DNA from: Raphanus sativus
Taxonomy: Eukaryota; Streptophyta; Magnoliopsida; Brassicales; Brassicaceae
Assembly: GCF_000801105.2 (NCBI RefSeq)
Contig: NC_079512.1
Coordinates: 30,645,848 to 30,709,847 of the forward strand
Reading direction: 5' to 3'
DNA length: 64,000 bases
Below, in pieces: positions 31,893-43,695 of the stretch. Position 1 is the first letter of the stretch. The number at the start of each line of letters is the position of its first letter. The notes below the pieces were generated by a model that saw only the letters and a list, made by a program, of their open reading frames with translations, searched no databases and was not told the DNA's origin. The position numbers and the translations under genes are program-made.

Positions 31893-34784
31893 ATGAACTT
31901 GAGAAGTAGAGGGACTACAAACCTCACTCCACTAGTACTAGATATCCGGGCTTTGGAAAGAGAGAATACAAGAAGAAGGAGAGAAGAGGAGCAACAGGCT
32001 CATTTCAACAGATTGGGTTTTGATATGGCTCACCATCAGAACCAAAATCAAGATGGAGAGATCCCTTTGGGAGCTGCCCAAGAGGGAAATGGTCAAAGAG
32101 CTGCCAACCTTCGACCACAACACCCACAGCGCCAAGCTCGCGCCATTGGAACCTATGATCGCCCTCACATTCATGGTCATAGGTTGGGAATCAGAGCACC
32201 ACCTGTGGCGAACAACAACTTCGAGATCAAGTCAGGGCTACTCAACACCATTGAGCACAACAAGTTTCATGGCCTGGCAGCTGAAAATCCTATTGATCAC
32301 TTGTACAAGTTTGATCAGTATTGTAGTTTGTCCAAGACAAATGGTGTCTCTGAAGATGCATTCAAGCTGAAGTTGTTTCCTTTCTCTTTGGGAGACAAGG
32401 CACATCAGTGGGAGAGGTCTGTCCCAAGTGACACTATCACCACTTGGGAGGGATGTAAGGAAGCCTTCTTGGAGAAATTCTTCTCTACCTCAAGGACAGC
32501 TAAGATAAGGAATGAGATCTCTGGTTTCCAGCAGAAGAATCTAGAAAGCTTCAATGAGGCATGGGAGAGATTCAAGGACTACCAAGCTCAGTGTCCTCAT
32601 CATGGTTTCAGCAAGGAGAGCTTGCTTAGCACTTTCTACAGAGGAGTTCTCCCATCTTGCAGACACAGGCTTGACACTGCTAGTAATGGTTTCTTCTTGG
32701 GCAGAACTGAGCAGGATGCAGAGGAGCTGGTGGAGAACATGGCAAAAAGTGACTCAGTCTACAATGAGGAGTATGATAGAGCCAACAGAGGGAATGACCA
32801 GCAGACAAGGAAAGATATCAAGTCTTTGCAAGACAAGTTGGACTTGGTTCTTTCAAACCAATCCAAAAAAGAGCAGGTTAGCTTTGTTGGTGATCCTAGT
32901 CAAGAGGTTCCTCCTAAGGTGAATGAAGTTGATGGTTTGGAAGGGCAAGAAGAGTTGTGCTTCATCAATGCTAATGGCACCTGGTATAGGAAAGAGCCAA
33001 ACTTTCAATACCAAAACAACTACCAGCAAAGACCTCACTACAACAATCAGCAAGGAGGACACCAGGCCACGCAAAGCTACCCTCCTGGTTTCAGCAACCA
33101 AAGTAATCAGTCTACTCAAGCTCAAGGCAGTTCTTCTCAAGCTGCATCTTCAGATTCAAGTGTGGATTCTATGTTCAAGAAACTCTTGGAATTTCAAGCC
33201 AGAAATGAGAAGACAATGGTTTATGAGTTCAAGAACATCCACACAAAGATTGATGGGAACTACTCTGACCTCAACAACAAGTTCTTACAACTTGCATCTC
33301 GCTTCAACACTTTGGAGAGTCAGGTCGCCTCTATGCCATCATCTTCCAAGAGCTCAATGGGATCTCTACCAGGGAAACCAGAAAAGAATCCCAAGGAGTC
33401 TTGCAATGTTATCATCTTTACTACTTCTTCAGAGATTGAGCTGAGTGATTATGAGAAAGAGGTAGATGAGATTGAGAAGCTAGTGTTTGGGACTGAGCTT
33501 GGAAAAATTGAGAAATTAGTTGTAGCAACAGCTGAAGCACAGATGGTGGATAAAGCTATGGAAAGGGTTCAGGTACAAGCAGAAAGGAAGGTTGAAGCAA
33601 CGAATCTGCTGAGAGTTGAGCCTAGTGCTGAGAAACCAGTTGAGAAGAGAGCTTACCAGAAGCTGAAAGAGGTGAAGAAAGACGACACTGAGATTGAGCT
33701 GTCACCATATGACAAGCTCCCTTTTCCACAAAGGGTCCTCACCAAAGCTCAGAAAAAGGTTATCTCCAAGTTCAGGAAAGATCTTAGTGATGTTGGGGTC
33801 AGGCTCCCAGAAATCTCTGGTATGCGTGAAGCTCATGTCCAAATGATGCTCATCAAGGACATTCTAGACCACCAAACAGAAGTGGCCGAGCTTTTGGACA
33901 TCTCCATTTTGAAGATTGATCCACCAGTCCCTCCACAGTCCCTCCCTAAGCTAGAGTCTCAAGGGAAGTTCACATTGTCTTGCTCCCTTGGTAAGATCAC
34001 TATGAATGATGCTTTGGTTGATTCTGGTGCAAGTGTGAATGTGATCTCATTGGAAATGGTGAAAAGTCTTGGTATTGAGAGCATGGAGCCAAACACATCT
34101 TCTCTTATGTTTGGGGATTCATCTTCTACAACCCCCATTGGCCTCATAAAGGATTTCCCTTTGAAGATTGGAACATGCACAATTCCTATAGACCTCACTG
34201 TTCTGAAGATGGCAACTGAGAAGAGAGTTCCTTTGATCCTTGGCACTCCATTTCTCACAACAGTTGGAGCATGTATTGATTTTCCAAACAAGAAGGTCAC
34301 ACTCCTCAATGTGAACAAGGTTGTCTCTTACCCAATCCAATCTCCAATGGATGTTGGGTATTGTGGAACAATCACTTGTGAAGAACCATCCATTGAGAAG
34401 ACCCAAGCTAAAGTGGTTATACCTGGGAAAGAAGATTTTGTTGGAGAGTCCTCTAAAAAGATGTGTGATGAGCACTTGGAAAGTGCTAAAAAGGAGGAGG
34501 TGAGTAGAGCCACAAAGGCTGCTCATGACATGAAGAAGATAGTGAAAGAAACTCATCCTCCACCTCTTGATAAGACTCCTCACACTCTCACTCTCCACCC
34601 AATGAAGCTCAAGGATGGAGCCATTGAGTACAAGATCAAGTGTAAGGGCAGATCCAAGCCATTCTCAAGTGCAAAGGCCATCATCACTCCTCAGCTTCAA
34701 AATGACCCCATCAAGCTCCAAGAGCTCCTCTCTCAGGTCCTCACCATCACTCTTGAAGGTGGGAAGGATCCTCCTTCTCACTAG
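31893..34784 (+). CDS. Retrotransposon Gag-protease polyprotein (Athila-like)
   Basis: One unbroken frame; the first ATG (31893, MNLRSRGTTNLT) gives 963 residues. Residues about 110-310 form a retrotransposon Gag domain (FHGLAAENPIDHLYKF, DKAHQWERSVPSD, STFYRGVLPSCRHRLD). A Gln/Asn/Ser-rich linker without a CCHC zinc knuckle follows, as is usual for Athila Gag, then a Lys/Glu-rich region. An aspartic protease (about 690-800) has its catalytic motif DSGAS beginning at Asp710 and LILGTPFL downstream. The frame ends at TAG 34782-34784 and nothing of reverse transcriptase follows. The full-length frame in an element with nearly identical LTRs suggests that Gag is under use, or that the copy is simply new. 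Confidence 0.92.
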   Translation: MNLRSRGTTNLTPLVLDIRALERENTRRRREEEQQAHFNRLGFDMAHHQNQNQDGEIPLGAAQEGNGQRAANLRPQHPQRQARAIGTYDRPHIHGHRLGIRAPPVANNNFEIKSGLLNTIEHNKFHGLAAENPIDHLYKFDQYCSLSKTNGVSEDAFKLKLFPFSLGDKAHQWERSVPSDTITTWEGCKEAFLEKFFSTSRTAKIRNEISGFQQKNLESFNEAWERFKDYQAQCPHHGFSKESLLSTFYRGVLPSCRHRLDTASNGFFLGRTEQDAEELVENMAKSDSVYNEEYDRANRGNDQQTRKDIKSLQDKLDLVLSNQSKKEQVSFVGDPSQEVPPKVNEVDGLEGQEELCFINANGTWYRKEPNFQYQNNYQQRPHYNNQQGGHQATQSYPPGFSNQSNQSTQAQGSSSQAASSDSSVDSMFKKLLEFQARNEKTMVYEFKNIHTKIDGNYSDLNNKFLQLASRFNTLESQVASMPSSSKSSMGSLPGKPEKNPKESCNVIIFTTSSEIELSDYEKEVDEIEKLVFGTELGKIEKLVVATAEAQMVDKAMERVQVQAERKVEATNLLRVEPSAEKPVEKRAYQKLKEVKKDDTEIELSPYDKLPFPQRVLTKAQKKVISKFRKDLSDVGVRLPEISGMREAHVQMMLIKDILDHQTEVAELLDISILKIDPPVPPQSLPKLESQGKFTLSCSLGKITMNDALVDSGASVNVISLEMVKSLGIESMEPNTSSLMFGDSSSTTPIGLIKDFPLKIGTCTIPIDLTVLKMATEKRVPLILGTPFLTTVGACIDFPNKKVTLLNVNKVVSYPIQSPMDVGYCGTITCEEPSIEKTQAKVVIPGKEDFVGESSKKMCDEHLESAKKEEVSRATKAAHDMKKIVKETHPPPLDKTPHTLTLHPMKLKDGAIEYKIKCKGRSKPFSSAKAIITPQLQNDPIKLQELLSQVLTITLEGGKDPPSH

Positions 34785-36618
34785 TATAAGAGAAAAGGTA
34801 GTCAAGCTAGTGACTCAAAACAAGCTCACTTGGGAGGAATTCCCATGGTTATCCTTGTATATAAATTTGCTATTTCATTTCTTTATGTTTTCAATAAGTG
34901 TGGAAGAAGTTTCAGGCCAGCTCAAAGCTCAATCCCTTGACACCCATTACCACACCTCACTCTCCACTTGAGGTATCACTCCAACCCTTCTTTGTACATA
35001 CCATTGCTTTTATCATATTTTCGGTATCTCCTTTTCTCTTATTCACACAGAGACTGTGTGATTTAAGTGTGGGGGAGGTACCAAGTATTTAATCATGTTT
35101 GCTTTGTTGATTGTGCGTCTCATGCATTGCATTGTACATTCATATATGCATAGAAAACCATAAAAAAAAAAATTTGAAAATTGCATAAAGAATCATGTAG
35201 TTGCATCACTTGCATTCTTAGGATTGAGTCTAGATCATATAGATTGCATTCACTTGCATATGGAGCAGCTGTTGATAATGCCTTGTAAAGAACACTTGTT
35301 TGCACTGAACTTGACACCCTAGTTAAACATATCAAGTAGCTTGTGCATCTCTTGAAAGCCTTGCATGCTTCGAGCCTTGAAAACTCTACTTGAAGCATGT
35401 TTGCTTGCTTGATATTGGCATTGTTCTCGAAACCAGCTCCAACCTGAATCTTGAGTTAAATGAACTTAATCTCTCTTGCATATGGGCATTTGCATACTTG
35501 ATCATGGATCTCATACACATTTGGGTTATCTTTTCCATTGTACCACTCTTTGTTAACCCAAATGGCACTCCCTTACCCTAAAACCCTTACCATTCTTTGA
35601 AGCCTACATTGATTTGTATGAGTGAGGTCTCATTTGATAGTTTGTCATGTGCAAAATCTTGAGAGTATTGGGAGCGACATGGATTTGTTCTCATCTCTTG
35701 CTAGCATAGGGTCATCATTTGAGCTAGCTTCTAGGATGGTGAGTGGGTGTATGTTTCTTAAAAGATTAATGTCTTGGGTTTGGGGTGTGAGAAAGATGAG
35801 CAATAAAGTGTTATGAGAAAGAAAAGCCCTAAGGACCTAGAATAGAAAGAAAAGAAAGCTCTAGTTTGTATTGTTTGAGACCTTCCCCCTAAATATATAA
35901 AAAAAAAAGAAAAAAAAAGAAAAAAATAAAGAAAAGAAAAAAAAAAGAAAAAAAAGGATTCAAAAAAATAGTGGGGAAGAGAAAATAAAAAGAGTTAGAG
36001 CTTAGAAAAATGAATAAGAGGTCCTTAGTGGTTAAGTCATAAGAAAAGAGAGTTGTTCATTGGGGAGTGATGTGAGTGTTTGTTATTTTGGGGTATGAGA
36101 TGAATGAAAGGGGTGTAGAATTTGTAATCACTTAGGAATGGGTAGAATGATGAGGATGGATCCATGTATGCATGAATTGCTCCTAGTCTTAGATAAATTT
36201 TGCATAATGATCAAACTCCTTGATTCTTGAGTGATTGCCACCTGAAAATGATGCATTGAACCCTCTTTTTCATCCATATTAGACCATTTGATCACCTAGC
36301 CAAATGATTGAGATCATGTGCCCATTTGTGAGAATTCACCTTGTGTGTGTGTGTGTGAATCAATGTGAGGGCTGGTTAAGAGGAATTGTTGGTTGATGAG
36401 TATTGCATCTTGTGTAGAGGCATAAGAGTATTGATAGGCCTAGAGAAGCTAGAGTATAATAAGAGAGTGTGCTCATGATATTTGCTATGTTTCTTTAGGA
36501 TGTCAAGTTGAGTGCTATGAGTGTTTCTTTTGGTTATAAGCTCCCATCTTTATATCTAACCTCCTTGAGTTTTTGAAAAGTTTACTTGAGGACAAGTAAA
36601 GGACTAGTGTGGGGGAGT
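34785..36618 (+). other. Non-coding 3' internal region of the LTR element
   Basis: About 1.8 kb without a long frame. Includes an A-rich low-complexity run (about 35898-35990) and the sequence ACTTGAGGACAAGTAAAGG before the purine tract. There is no trace of polymerase or of an envelope-like frame. Confidence 0.8.
36609..36617 (+). promoter_or_regulatory. Polypurine tract
   Basis: GTGGGGGAG lies directly before the 3' LTR start (T at 36619), the place where plus-strand DNA synthesis is primed. Confidence 0.85.
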
Positions 36619-38049
36619 TGATATCTTGCATATTTACATTGTTTTAGCCATTCATTCTTGTACATTTTAATCATATATATGAGGATTTAGTCATCTTTAG
36701 GTTACATTTTGTATACATGAGTCTTTATTAGGTGTTGGAGTGTGCTATGGAGTTTTTGGAAGTGTTTGGAGGCATTTGTGGTGTAAAAGGTTGAAAGATG
36801 AACATGGATGAAGACCTTAAAGATATCTTTTGAAGCCCATCTTCTGGGAGAATATTGGAAATTGAGATAGCTTTCTAATGAAAGTGGTCTCAAGTCATTT
36901 GGAGCTGTATTGGAGGAGTTATGATCAATCTACTGGAGGCATATCAATACTCGAACACAGTACTCCTGGAGCGGGGTGACGGAGCGGGGTTACGACCCCG
37001 CTGTGTATCCAGAGCGGGGTGACGGAGCGGGGTTAAGACCCCACTCGGGTTTACACAGAAATGGAGGAAAAACGGCTGGAGCGGGGTTGTGACCCGGGTA
37101 CGGAGACCCCGCTGCGTGTTATCACTTGGTCGTTTTTATGATTTTTAAGGGGTTTTTTAGACTTTTCTATTGGTACCATTAGGTTTCTAAAGACCATATA
37201 AATACTCTTGTAATCCCAAATTGGGGAAAGGAACTCTTTTCCTCTCAAAAACACATTTGTAAACCTTGAAGAAAGCTTGGATCTTTGATCCTTTTTCATC
37301 TTATTTTCTTTGTGTTTGTTGGATTATCTTGTTCACTAGCATGTTTAACCTTGAATCATCTTTGGTTTTTGGGTTAATCATGTCTATTAGTGAGTAGATC
37401 TATCTAGGATTCATGGGTTAAGGTGATTAAGGGTGATTAGTGAAGATCTAGGGTGTTTAGTGTTAAATCTACTTCTTTCCTTGCTTGTTGAGGGTTCTCA
37501 ATGCTATTTTGGTCTTGATCATACTAAAATAGATCCTTAGACATTTCCTGCCCGAAAGGTGTATGATGAAATGTCTGAACCAACTCTTCAATGCTTTTAA
37601 TGCACTTTGCCAAAGAGATTTGTTGTTAAAGGTGTTAAGATTGCTAGTAGACTTGTTCTCCATGATTGCTTTAGTAACATTCAACCAAAGGGATTTGATG
37701 CTTGAGTTGCTTTAGCAAATGAACATTCATCTAGGGATAGAGCTTGTTTAGTATTGTGTCTAGGCATAAGGAAAGTGCTTGATTGATAGCTTGTCACCTT
37801 TAGATTGGATCTACATCACCCAAGATCAAATGCCTAGCCCCATGAGTCCACTTGCTTCATATTGAGAAAGAAAGTTCACTCTTTTATTGCATTTCTAGTC
37901 TAGTTTTAGTTCACTTCACTTCACTCAATTGGTTGCACTTAGATTAAGCATAGACTTGCATTCCCTTTGCATTAGAATCACTTAGGATTGGTTCGACAAT
38001 CTTTTATACTACATCATTTGATAGGGACCCTTGAAAAGTCCTAGCATCA
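36619..38049 (+). repeat. 3' LTR
   Basis: 1431 bp, the same length as the 5' LTR, with a single difference seen (T at 36964 against G at 30678). Three spurious small frames within it translate identically in the two LTRs, which supports near-identity over their length. Confidence 0.95.
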
Positions 38050-40748
38050 TATATTAAAAAGATATGAGAAAGATATTGTTTAGTATATTAAAAAGATATT
38101 ATACAGATTCTAAGAAATATTAAGATTGGACAATTTGGTAAATTTATATATAAATAAGTGTATTTTTCCAAAAACTTAAGCAATGATGTATTTTTCCAAT
38201 TATAATCTTATTGTTATTGAAGTGCATTTATCCAAATTTCCCCTATTTATAACTGTACAAAAAGCATTTTCACAATTTACATAATGTTAGCGTTAAAATA
38301 ATATTGGTTTGACCATCTTTTCCTCAATGTACTTTTATACATTTTTTGTCAGCTTACTTTTATACATTTTAACGCTCCTTTATGGACATGACAGGAGAAA
38401 GCTCTCATGTGAAAATAAATTGCGTTACATAATGTTGACCTCATTTTTCAGTCAGCATAACGATCCACTCCACTCAAAGTGGCCATATATTACCAAATTT
38501 CCTTGAAATGTTACAAGTTTTTTTTGAAAAAATTGCAATGCTACAAGTTTGCATTATTACTTTATAATTTCTTTTAATAAAATTTTGTGGTATTAAAAGA
38601 GTTATATATATATATATGTTCATATTATACCCAAGAAACATTTTAACATTTTACCAAAACTATTATACCCAAAATATGCAGGGTCTCTGTATATCATGGA
38701 CGATTGACTATGAATTTTAAACTCACCGATGAATAACTACTAAGGTTCTAAAAGAATAAGACTGTTTTTAACCATATAATTAAATTTGGTATTGGTATTC
38801 GAAAGTTTTATATATTCAACCGCAACAACAGATTAAGATATTCTTTATTAGTATTCTCTCTTTATAAAGAGTGTCTATCTTAACATTTATACTTTTAAGT
38901 TTTAACCAAGGCAACTTATAATTTAAAACATATGGACTATATCATTAAATTAAAAATGTTTCTTTATTTTATAGTTTTAACAATACTAAATATTCATTTA
39001 ACTGATTTTCATTTAATACTTTCAGTGTTTTAATTGATATTACTGAGTATTTTTTATTCTAATTATTTTACATACTAATTAGATATTTATATTTAAAAAT
39101 TAATATTTATATTAAATAAATTGGCATTGTATTAATTAAAATTGAAGATTCCGATTATTAAAATGAAAATACACAAATAAACATGGTATATTTATTTTTA
39201 ATAATTTTTAACTTAATTAATAAATATTTAATCATATTATAAAGAGAAAAATACAAATAGTATTTTTATGTTTTGCTAGATGCAGTGTTGGATCAGATAT
39301 AATTAATACTATAACAAAAACACTACAAAAACAGTTTGGTGTAAATTAAACAATTCTTTTTTTGTATCAACGTAAATTAAACAATTCTATTGAACAATAT
39401 TTTTACACCAAACTTATCATTAGAAGGACCTTTCTCAGAAAAAAAAAAAAGCTTGATGCTATGTTCCATTGGAGACCTAAGGAAGAAAAAGAGAGGGACA
39501 GTCAAGCACGTGCCCAGTCATGTGTGGCGATGGTCAAATGCCGGTGCCAGTATTTACACGTGGCCGCCTAATACTGCCAATGAGTTATTTTCTTTTTGCA
39601 AAAATCATTTTAACCTTTTTTCGTTTGAATCTTTGACTGCCTCTTCCTTCGTTCTTCACACCAAGCGACCGGTGACTGACTATCTCCGGTTCTCGGTAAG
39701 CCATAGTCGTCGCTGACTAAGACTCCTTCAATTACGTCGAAGGTGTGAACTTTCCATAGCTTACTTTTTAGCCCCATCAAAAAGGCAGGACACCAAACGA
39801 ACCCAAAATTGCTACGTGTTTTATATGTTTATCGAATGTGGCAAAAACAATTAAAGAAGAGTTGGGGAATTTTAAAGAATATAAGAATTCAAAGACTCGA
39901 ACTAGTTTAGTATAAGGACTTGCATTTAAATATCTGACTTTTCTTTAAATTCTTTGAGGTTTCCTACATTAAAAATATGTTTCCTCACTAGAAGCCACTT
40001 TTCCAACCCTTTTGTTTTGTCAACTTAGCTTTTATATATAAAGTGCTTACTGCCAAAAACTAAAAAGCCATTCAAAAGGCATAAGATGATATCATAATCT
40101 AATTAAAATCACATGTATATCTTATTTATTGAGTATATATAAGTAGAAGAGCTAGATTAAATTTCCTATCTCACATTATGTATTGTTAGTTTTTATTAGA
40201 TGTAAATAATACAGTTTTGTTTTGTCTTGTCATCATCTCTTATCTATTTAATTCAAAATTAAATCGATAAAGTGGGAATTTTAATAAAACTACTGTATTA
40301 ACAAATTTTCAAAGAGAATATTTTAACAGAGACAAAATTTGCACTAAAAGGAAATACTATAATTAAGAAAAAGTTAAAAACTAAGTTAATAGAGAACAAT
40401 AAAATGTATCGGCACGACTATGGATTCACACATGACACACCTACGTACCATTGAATTATTCCCAGCATAGTTTTATGCAATTAACTCTTTTCCATATCAA
40501 ATTAGCCAAAAGCATATTATTCATCAGTCTCTCTCTCTCTCTCATCCTTTTCCAGTCTCCCTCTCATCCTTTTTTGAGTTTCAAAATGCATAAATACGAG
40601 AAAGATAGACGAAGACCCAATCAAAGTCCAAACACAAATCTAGACCCCATACAAAAAAACCTAACCCCCCAGGCTTTTCTCATCTCTTACTCTTTATCTT
40701 CTTTACTTTTCATTTTTTTTCCCTTATTTCTCTTCACTGTTCTTCACC
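38050..40748. other. Intergenic region upstream of WRKY28
   Basis: About 2.7 kb, mostly very AT-rich with no gene recognised. GC-richer sequence at about 39460-39720 contains two G-boxes and is annotated separately. The last 300 bases include CT-rich runs (40530-40546) likely in the WRKY28 leader. Confidence 0.5.
39507..39562. promoter_or_regulatory. Pair of G-box (CACGTG) sites upstream of WRKY28
   Basis: GCACGTGCC (core 39507-39512) and ACACGTGGC (core 39557-39562) are 50 bases apart. The second has the form of an ABA-response element. They lie 1.2 kb upstream of the WRKY28 start, so a role in its regulation is an inference. Confidence 0.4.
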
Positions 40749-41905
40749 ATGTCTAATGAAAGCAAAGATCTATACAACTACCAGTACCCTCCATCCTTCT
40801 CTTTATACGAACTGATGACTCTCCCTACTTCAACCCCATCTTATGGAAACAATGGTTACGGTCCACCTTCCTACTCCTTAGCCGATTGCCTCCAAAGCTC
40901 TCCTGGAGCGTACGACTCTCTACTTCCGAAAACTTCTGCCCCTTCTCCCTCCTCCTCAGAGGTTTTCAACTCTTACATCGACCAAGAATCAAAACGCGAA
41001 GTATCTATTGATGTTATCGGTGAGACTCCAACTAGGGTTTCAGCATCTTCTTCCGCTAGCGAGGCTGATCATCCTGGGGAAGATTCCGGAAAGGGCCAAA
41101 AAAAACGAGAGCTCGTTGGGGATGGAGGTGAAGAAAATCAAAGCTCTAAAAAAGTGTAAGTCGTTTATTTATTATGTTATTATATAACTTTTTGGAATAT
41201 CAAATGATACGTACCCTCATTTAGGAATCTAGTCTAGTATGTAGTAATTTTATAATCTGTCATTTTAGAGGTAAATCGAAAAAGAACGAGGAGAAGAAAC
41301 AAAGAGAGCCACGAGTCTCGTTTATGACTAAAAGCGAAGTTGATCATCTTGAAGATGGTTATCGGTGGAGAAAATACGGCCAAAAGGCCGTCAAAAACAG
41401 CATATATCCAAGGTAATTCAATTTGTTTATTTTTATTTATGCATTTGCAATTTATGGTCAAAGACAAGAAATGATTTGTGTATTGTGTAACTAATGTTTT
41501 ATACATGCAAATGAAAATAGGAGTTACTATAGATGTACAACACAGAAGTGCAATGTGAAGAAGCGAGTAGAGAGATCGTTCCAAGATCCAACAGTTGTGA
41601 TTACAACTTACGAGGGACAACACAATCACCCGCTCCCGACTAATCTCCGGGGAAGTTCCGCCGCGGCTGCTATGTACTCCGCTGACTTCATAACTCCGGG
41701 AAGCTTCACTCATGACATGTTTCGGTCGTCTGCTTATACTAGCGGCGGTTTCGCAGCGACAGCTTTTGACTACGGATCATATGAACAGAGTGGTTATGGT
41801 AGTGTGAATGCAAACCCTAGCACTCATCAAGAGTATCACCAAGGAGGTGAATATGAGCTCTTAAAGGAGATATTCCCTTCCATTTTCTTCAGACAAGAGC
41901 CTTAG
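40749..41905 (+). CDS. WRKY28: WRKY transcription factor 28 (group IIc)
   Basis: Three exons (40749-41155, 41269-41412, 41521-41905) encode 311 residues; 318 recalled for Arabidopsis WRKY28. The N-terminus [19 protein letters not shown] and C-terminus [16 protein letters not shown] are typical of WRKY28. The DNA-binding domain has [16 protein letters not shown] (WRKYGQK at 169-175) and a zinc finger, CTTQKC with HNH, interrupted by the usual intron before the finger. WRKY proteins bind W-boxes (TTGAC) in the nucleus; WRKY28 is known for activating salicylate synthesis (ICS1) and for stress responses. One oddity: residue 181 is Ile (ATA) where group IIc proteins have Pro in KNSPYPR. Everything else is intact. 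Confidence 0.95.
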
Positions 41906-42825
41906 CTGATCATAGCTATAAACTAAATATATACAATTATATAGTACTACTATATACATATAATTAGAGAGAGAGGAGTTCCAATGCATATGCAACTTAA
42001 TATCTATTTTTGTCTCTCTTATCTGCATGTACATATATTTTTTTCATGAGAGAATGGGACATAAATTGAGCTTGTACTATATTTAATGATATATGTTAAT
42101 GGGTTAACAGTATATTTTTTGTTTGTTTGTTTGTTTTGCTGTAATATTGTAGTTCCTGTAATTTGGATGATTTTATAAGACGATGTTATTGGGTGATCAG
42201 GTTCTGTAAGTTGTACTATCATATTTAGAAGCTAAAAAAGGACATACTTCTAGTTAGGATAAATCTCCCATACAGTACAGAGAATATTTCTTGTGCTTTC
42301 TGGGAATTAAAAATTTAAATCGGAAAGCTCACAAGTCGCAAGAGAGAAGAAATTCTAATCGAAATATTTGATACAAGGGTTACATATTAAAAAAACGTTG
42401 TGCACGTCGAATATCTAAGAGTGTGAACAAGAGTGAATATCAAGCAAATCAAGTTGAGTTCGTCCTTGTGTCTTAAAGAGAGAATGGACCCAAGAAAGAT
42501 TTGACCTGTTCTGCTTTCTATCTTATCCACACACATGGAAACATAGACTGTGGACCAGTAGACTTACCCCTACCAATAGAGCTGAAAATAATATTTTATA
42601 TTCCAGAATCCTATAAAATAAGAAGAAAATTAATTATTTAGAAATATATAAAAATCTTGAATAGAAGAAAATTGCTCACATTGCTGGGCTAATGAATTAC
42701 TTGTTTTGATGTGAAATGTGGGATGAAAAGTCATTTCAAGTTAATTGTAGTTAGCGTATGATTTTATAATATATGCCCTGACCATGATAAATCTAGGTCT
42801 CTTAAATGAAGTTCTTAGCTTCGGA

Positions 42826-42886
42826 TAAGAGATGGTTCTTAGGTTTTCTTAGATTTTAACTAAGAAAAACTAAGAAGCATCTCTTA
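42826..42886. repeat. Short near-perfect hairpin (MITE-type)
   Basis: Two 27-base arms (42826-42852 and 42860-42886) with about two mismatches around a 7-base loop ATTTTAA. Arm motif: TAAGAGATG(G/C)TTCTTAG. The outer flanks show weaker symmetry, consistent with the core of a small palindromic MITE. It could form a miRNA-like stem if transcribed. Confidence 0.7.
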
Positions 42887-43695
42887 GATAAGGGCTATAA
42901 TAACCGTGTTTTACTCAAAAAATGGAAAGAAAAAAAAATGTCAAAATCATAAATTAAAAACTCTGACTAAACTACCAGAGTTAACCATGCTCTAAATGTT
43001 AACTAGGGAGAAAACTCATACATCAGCGTGATAATGTATGTCCCTGCGACCTCACTCCTTCCACTGTCTGAGTAAGACGGTCTGCAATGAGAGCATATAG
43101 TGTTAAGAGTGAACCTGATATCTTAAAACATAAGATCGCTGTGATGCCAACTAAGACCTTTCTTCAGACCTAAAAGAATTTGTTGAAGTTTTTTTTTCTT
43201 TTAAGAATTTGTTGAAGAACAAACTAATAAAAACAAAACAAGTTACACACATCCTCAAGCGATAATCCCACTAAATAAAAAGCAATATGGAAACTAAAAC
43301 TTTCTTAACAATTGATTTAGTTTTCATGGAGATGCCCACTTCTTGCTAAAGTAGTATCTCATCATATAGATCGTGAAAACTCTATTCGCTTTGGTTGAGC
43401 CTAGGGTGAATTTGAGAAAACCAATGTGAAGAGTATATATATGGAACTCTGGAACTATCGATATAATCTTTTACTCCACTTTTATTCGGAGACTTACTTT
43501 GGAACAAGGCATGCATTCAAGAGTGACATTTATTTAGATACTGCGCTAGATTCGAGATGGATTGGTATCGTTGTCAGCATATAAATGTATTTTCTGACGG
43601 CAACAATTTCTGACAATAACAATATACCAAAATGCTGTTTTTCTTTTATTTTGCGTTCAACTTTTAAGCCGATCACCGGATCAGCGTATACAGAT

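Larger units (their letters stand above)
30333..38049 (+). mobile_element. Young Athila-like Ty3/gypsy LTR element with gag-protease but no pol (TR-GAG type)
   Basis: Complete element of 7717 bp: 5' LTR 30333-31763, 3' LTR 36619-38049, both 1431 bp, beginning TG and ending CA, flanked by a 5-bp target duplication TATAT (30328-30332, 38050-38054). I see one difference between the LTRs (G at 30678 against T at 36964). A primer-binding site matching the 3' end of tRNA-Asp lies 3 bases after the 5' LTR, and a purine tract precedes the 3' LTR. The only long frame is gag-protease; reverse transcriptase, RNase H and integrase are absent, so it must have moved using another element's enzymes. Confidence 0.95.

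Noticed and set aside
31938..34598. Frames on the other strand and in other frames within the gag region
   Set aside because: Shadows of the 963-residue Gag-protease frame; no known motif.
39362..39716. Two overlapping frames near 39.4-39.7 kb
   Set aside because: No family similarity seen; the region looks like promoter sequence with G-boxes.
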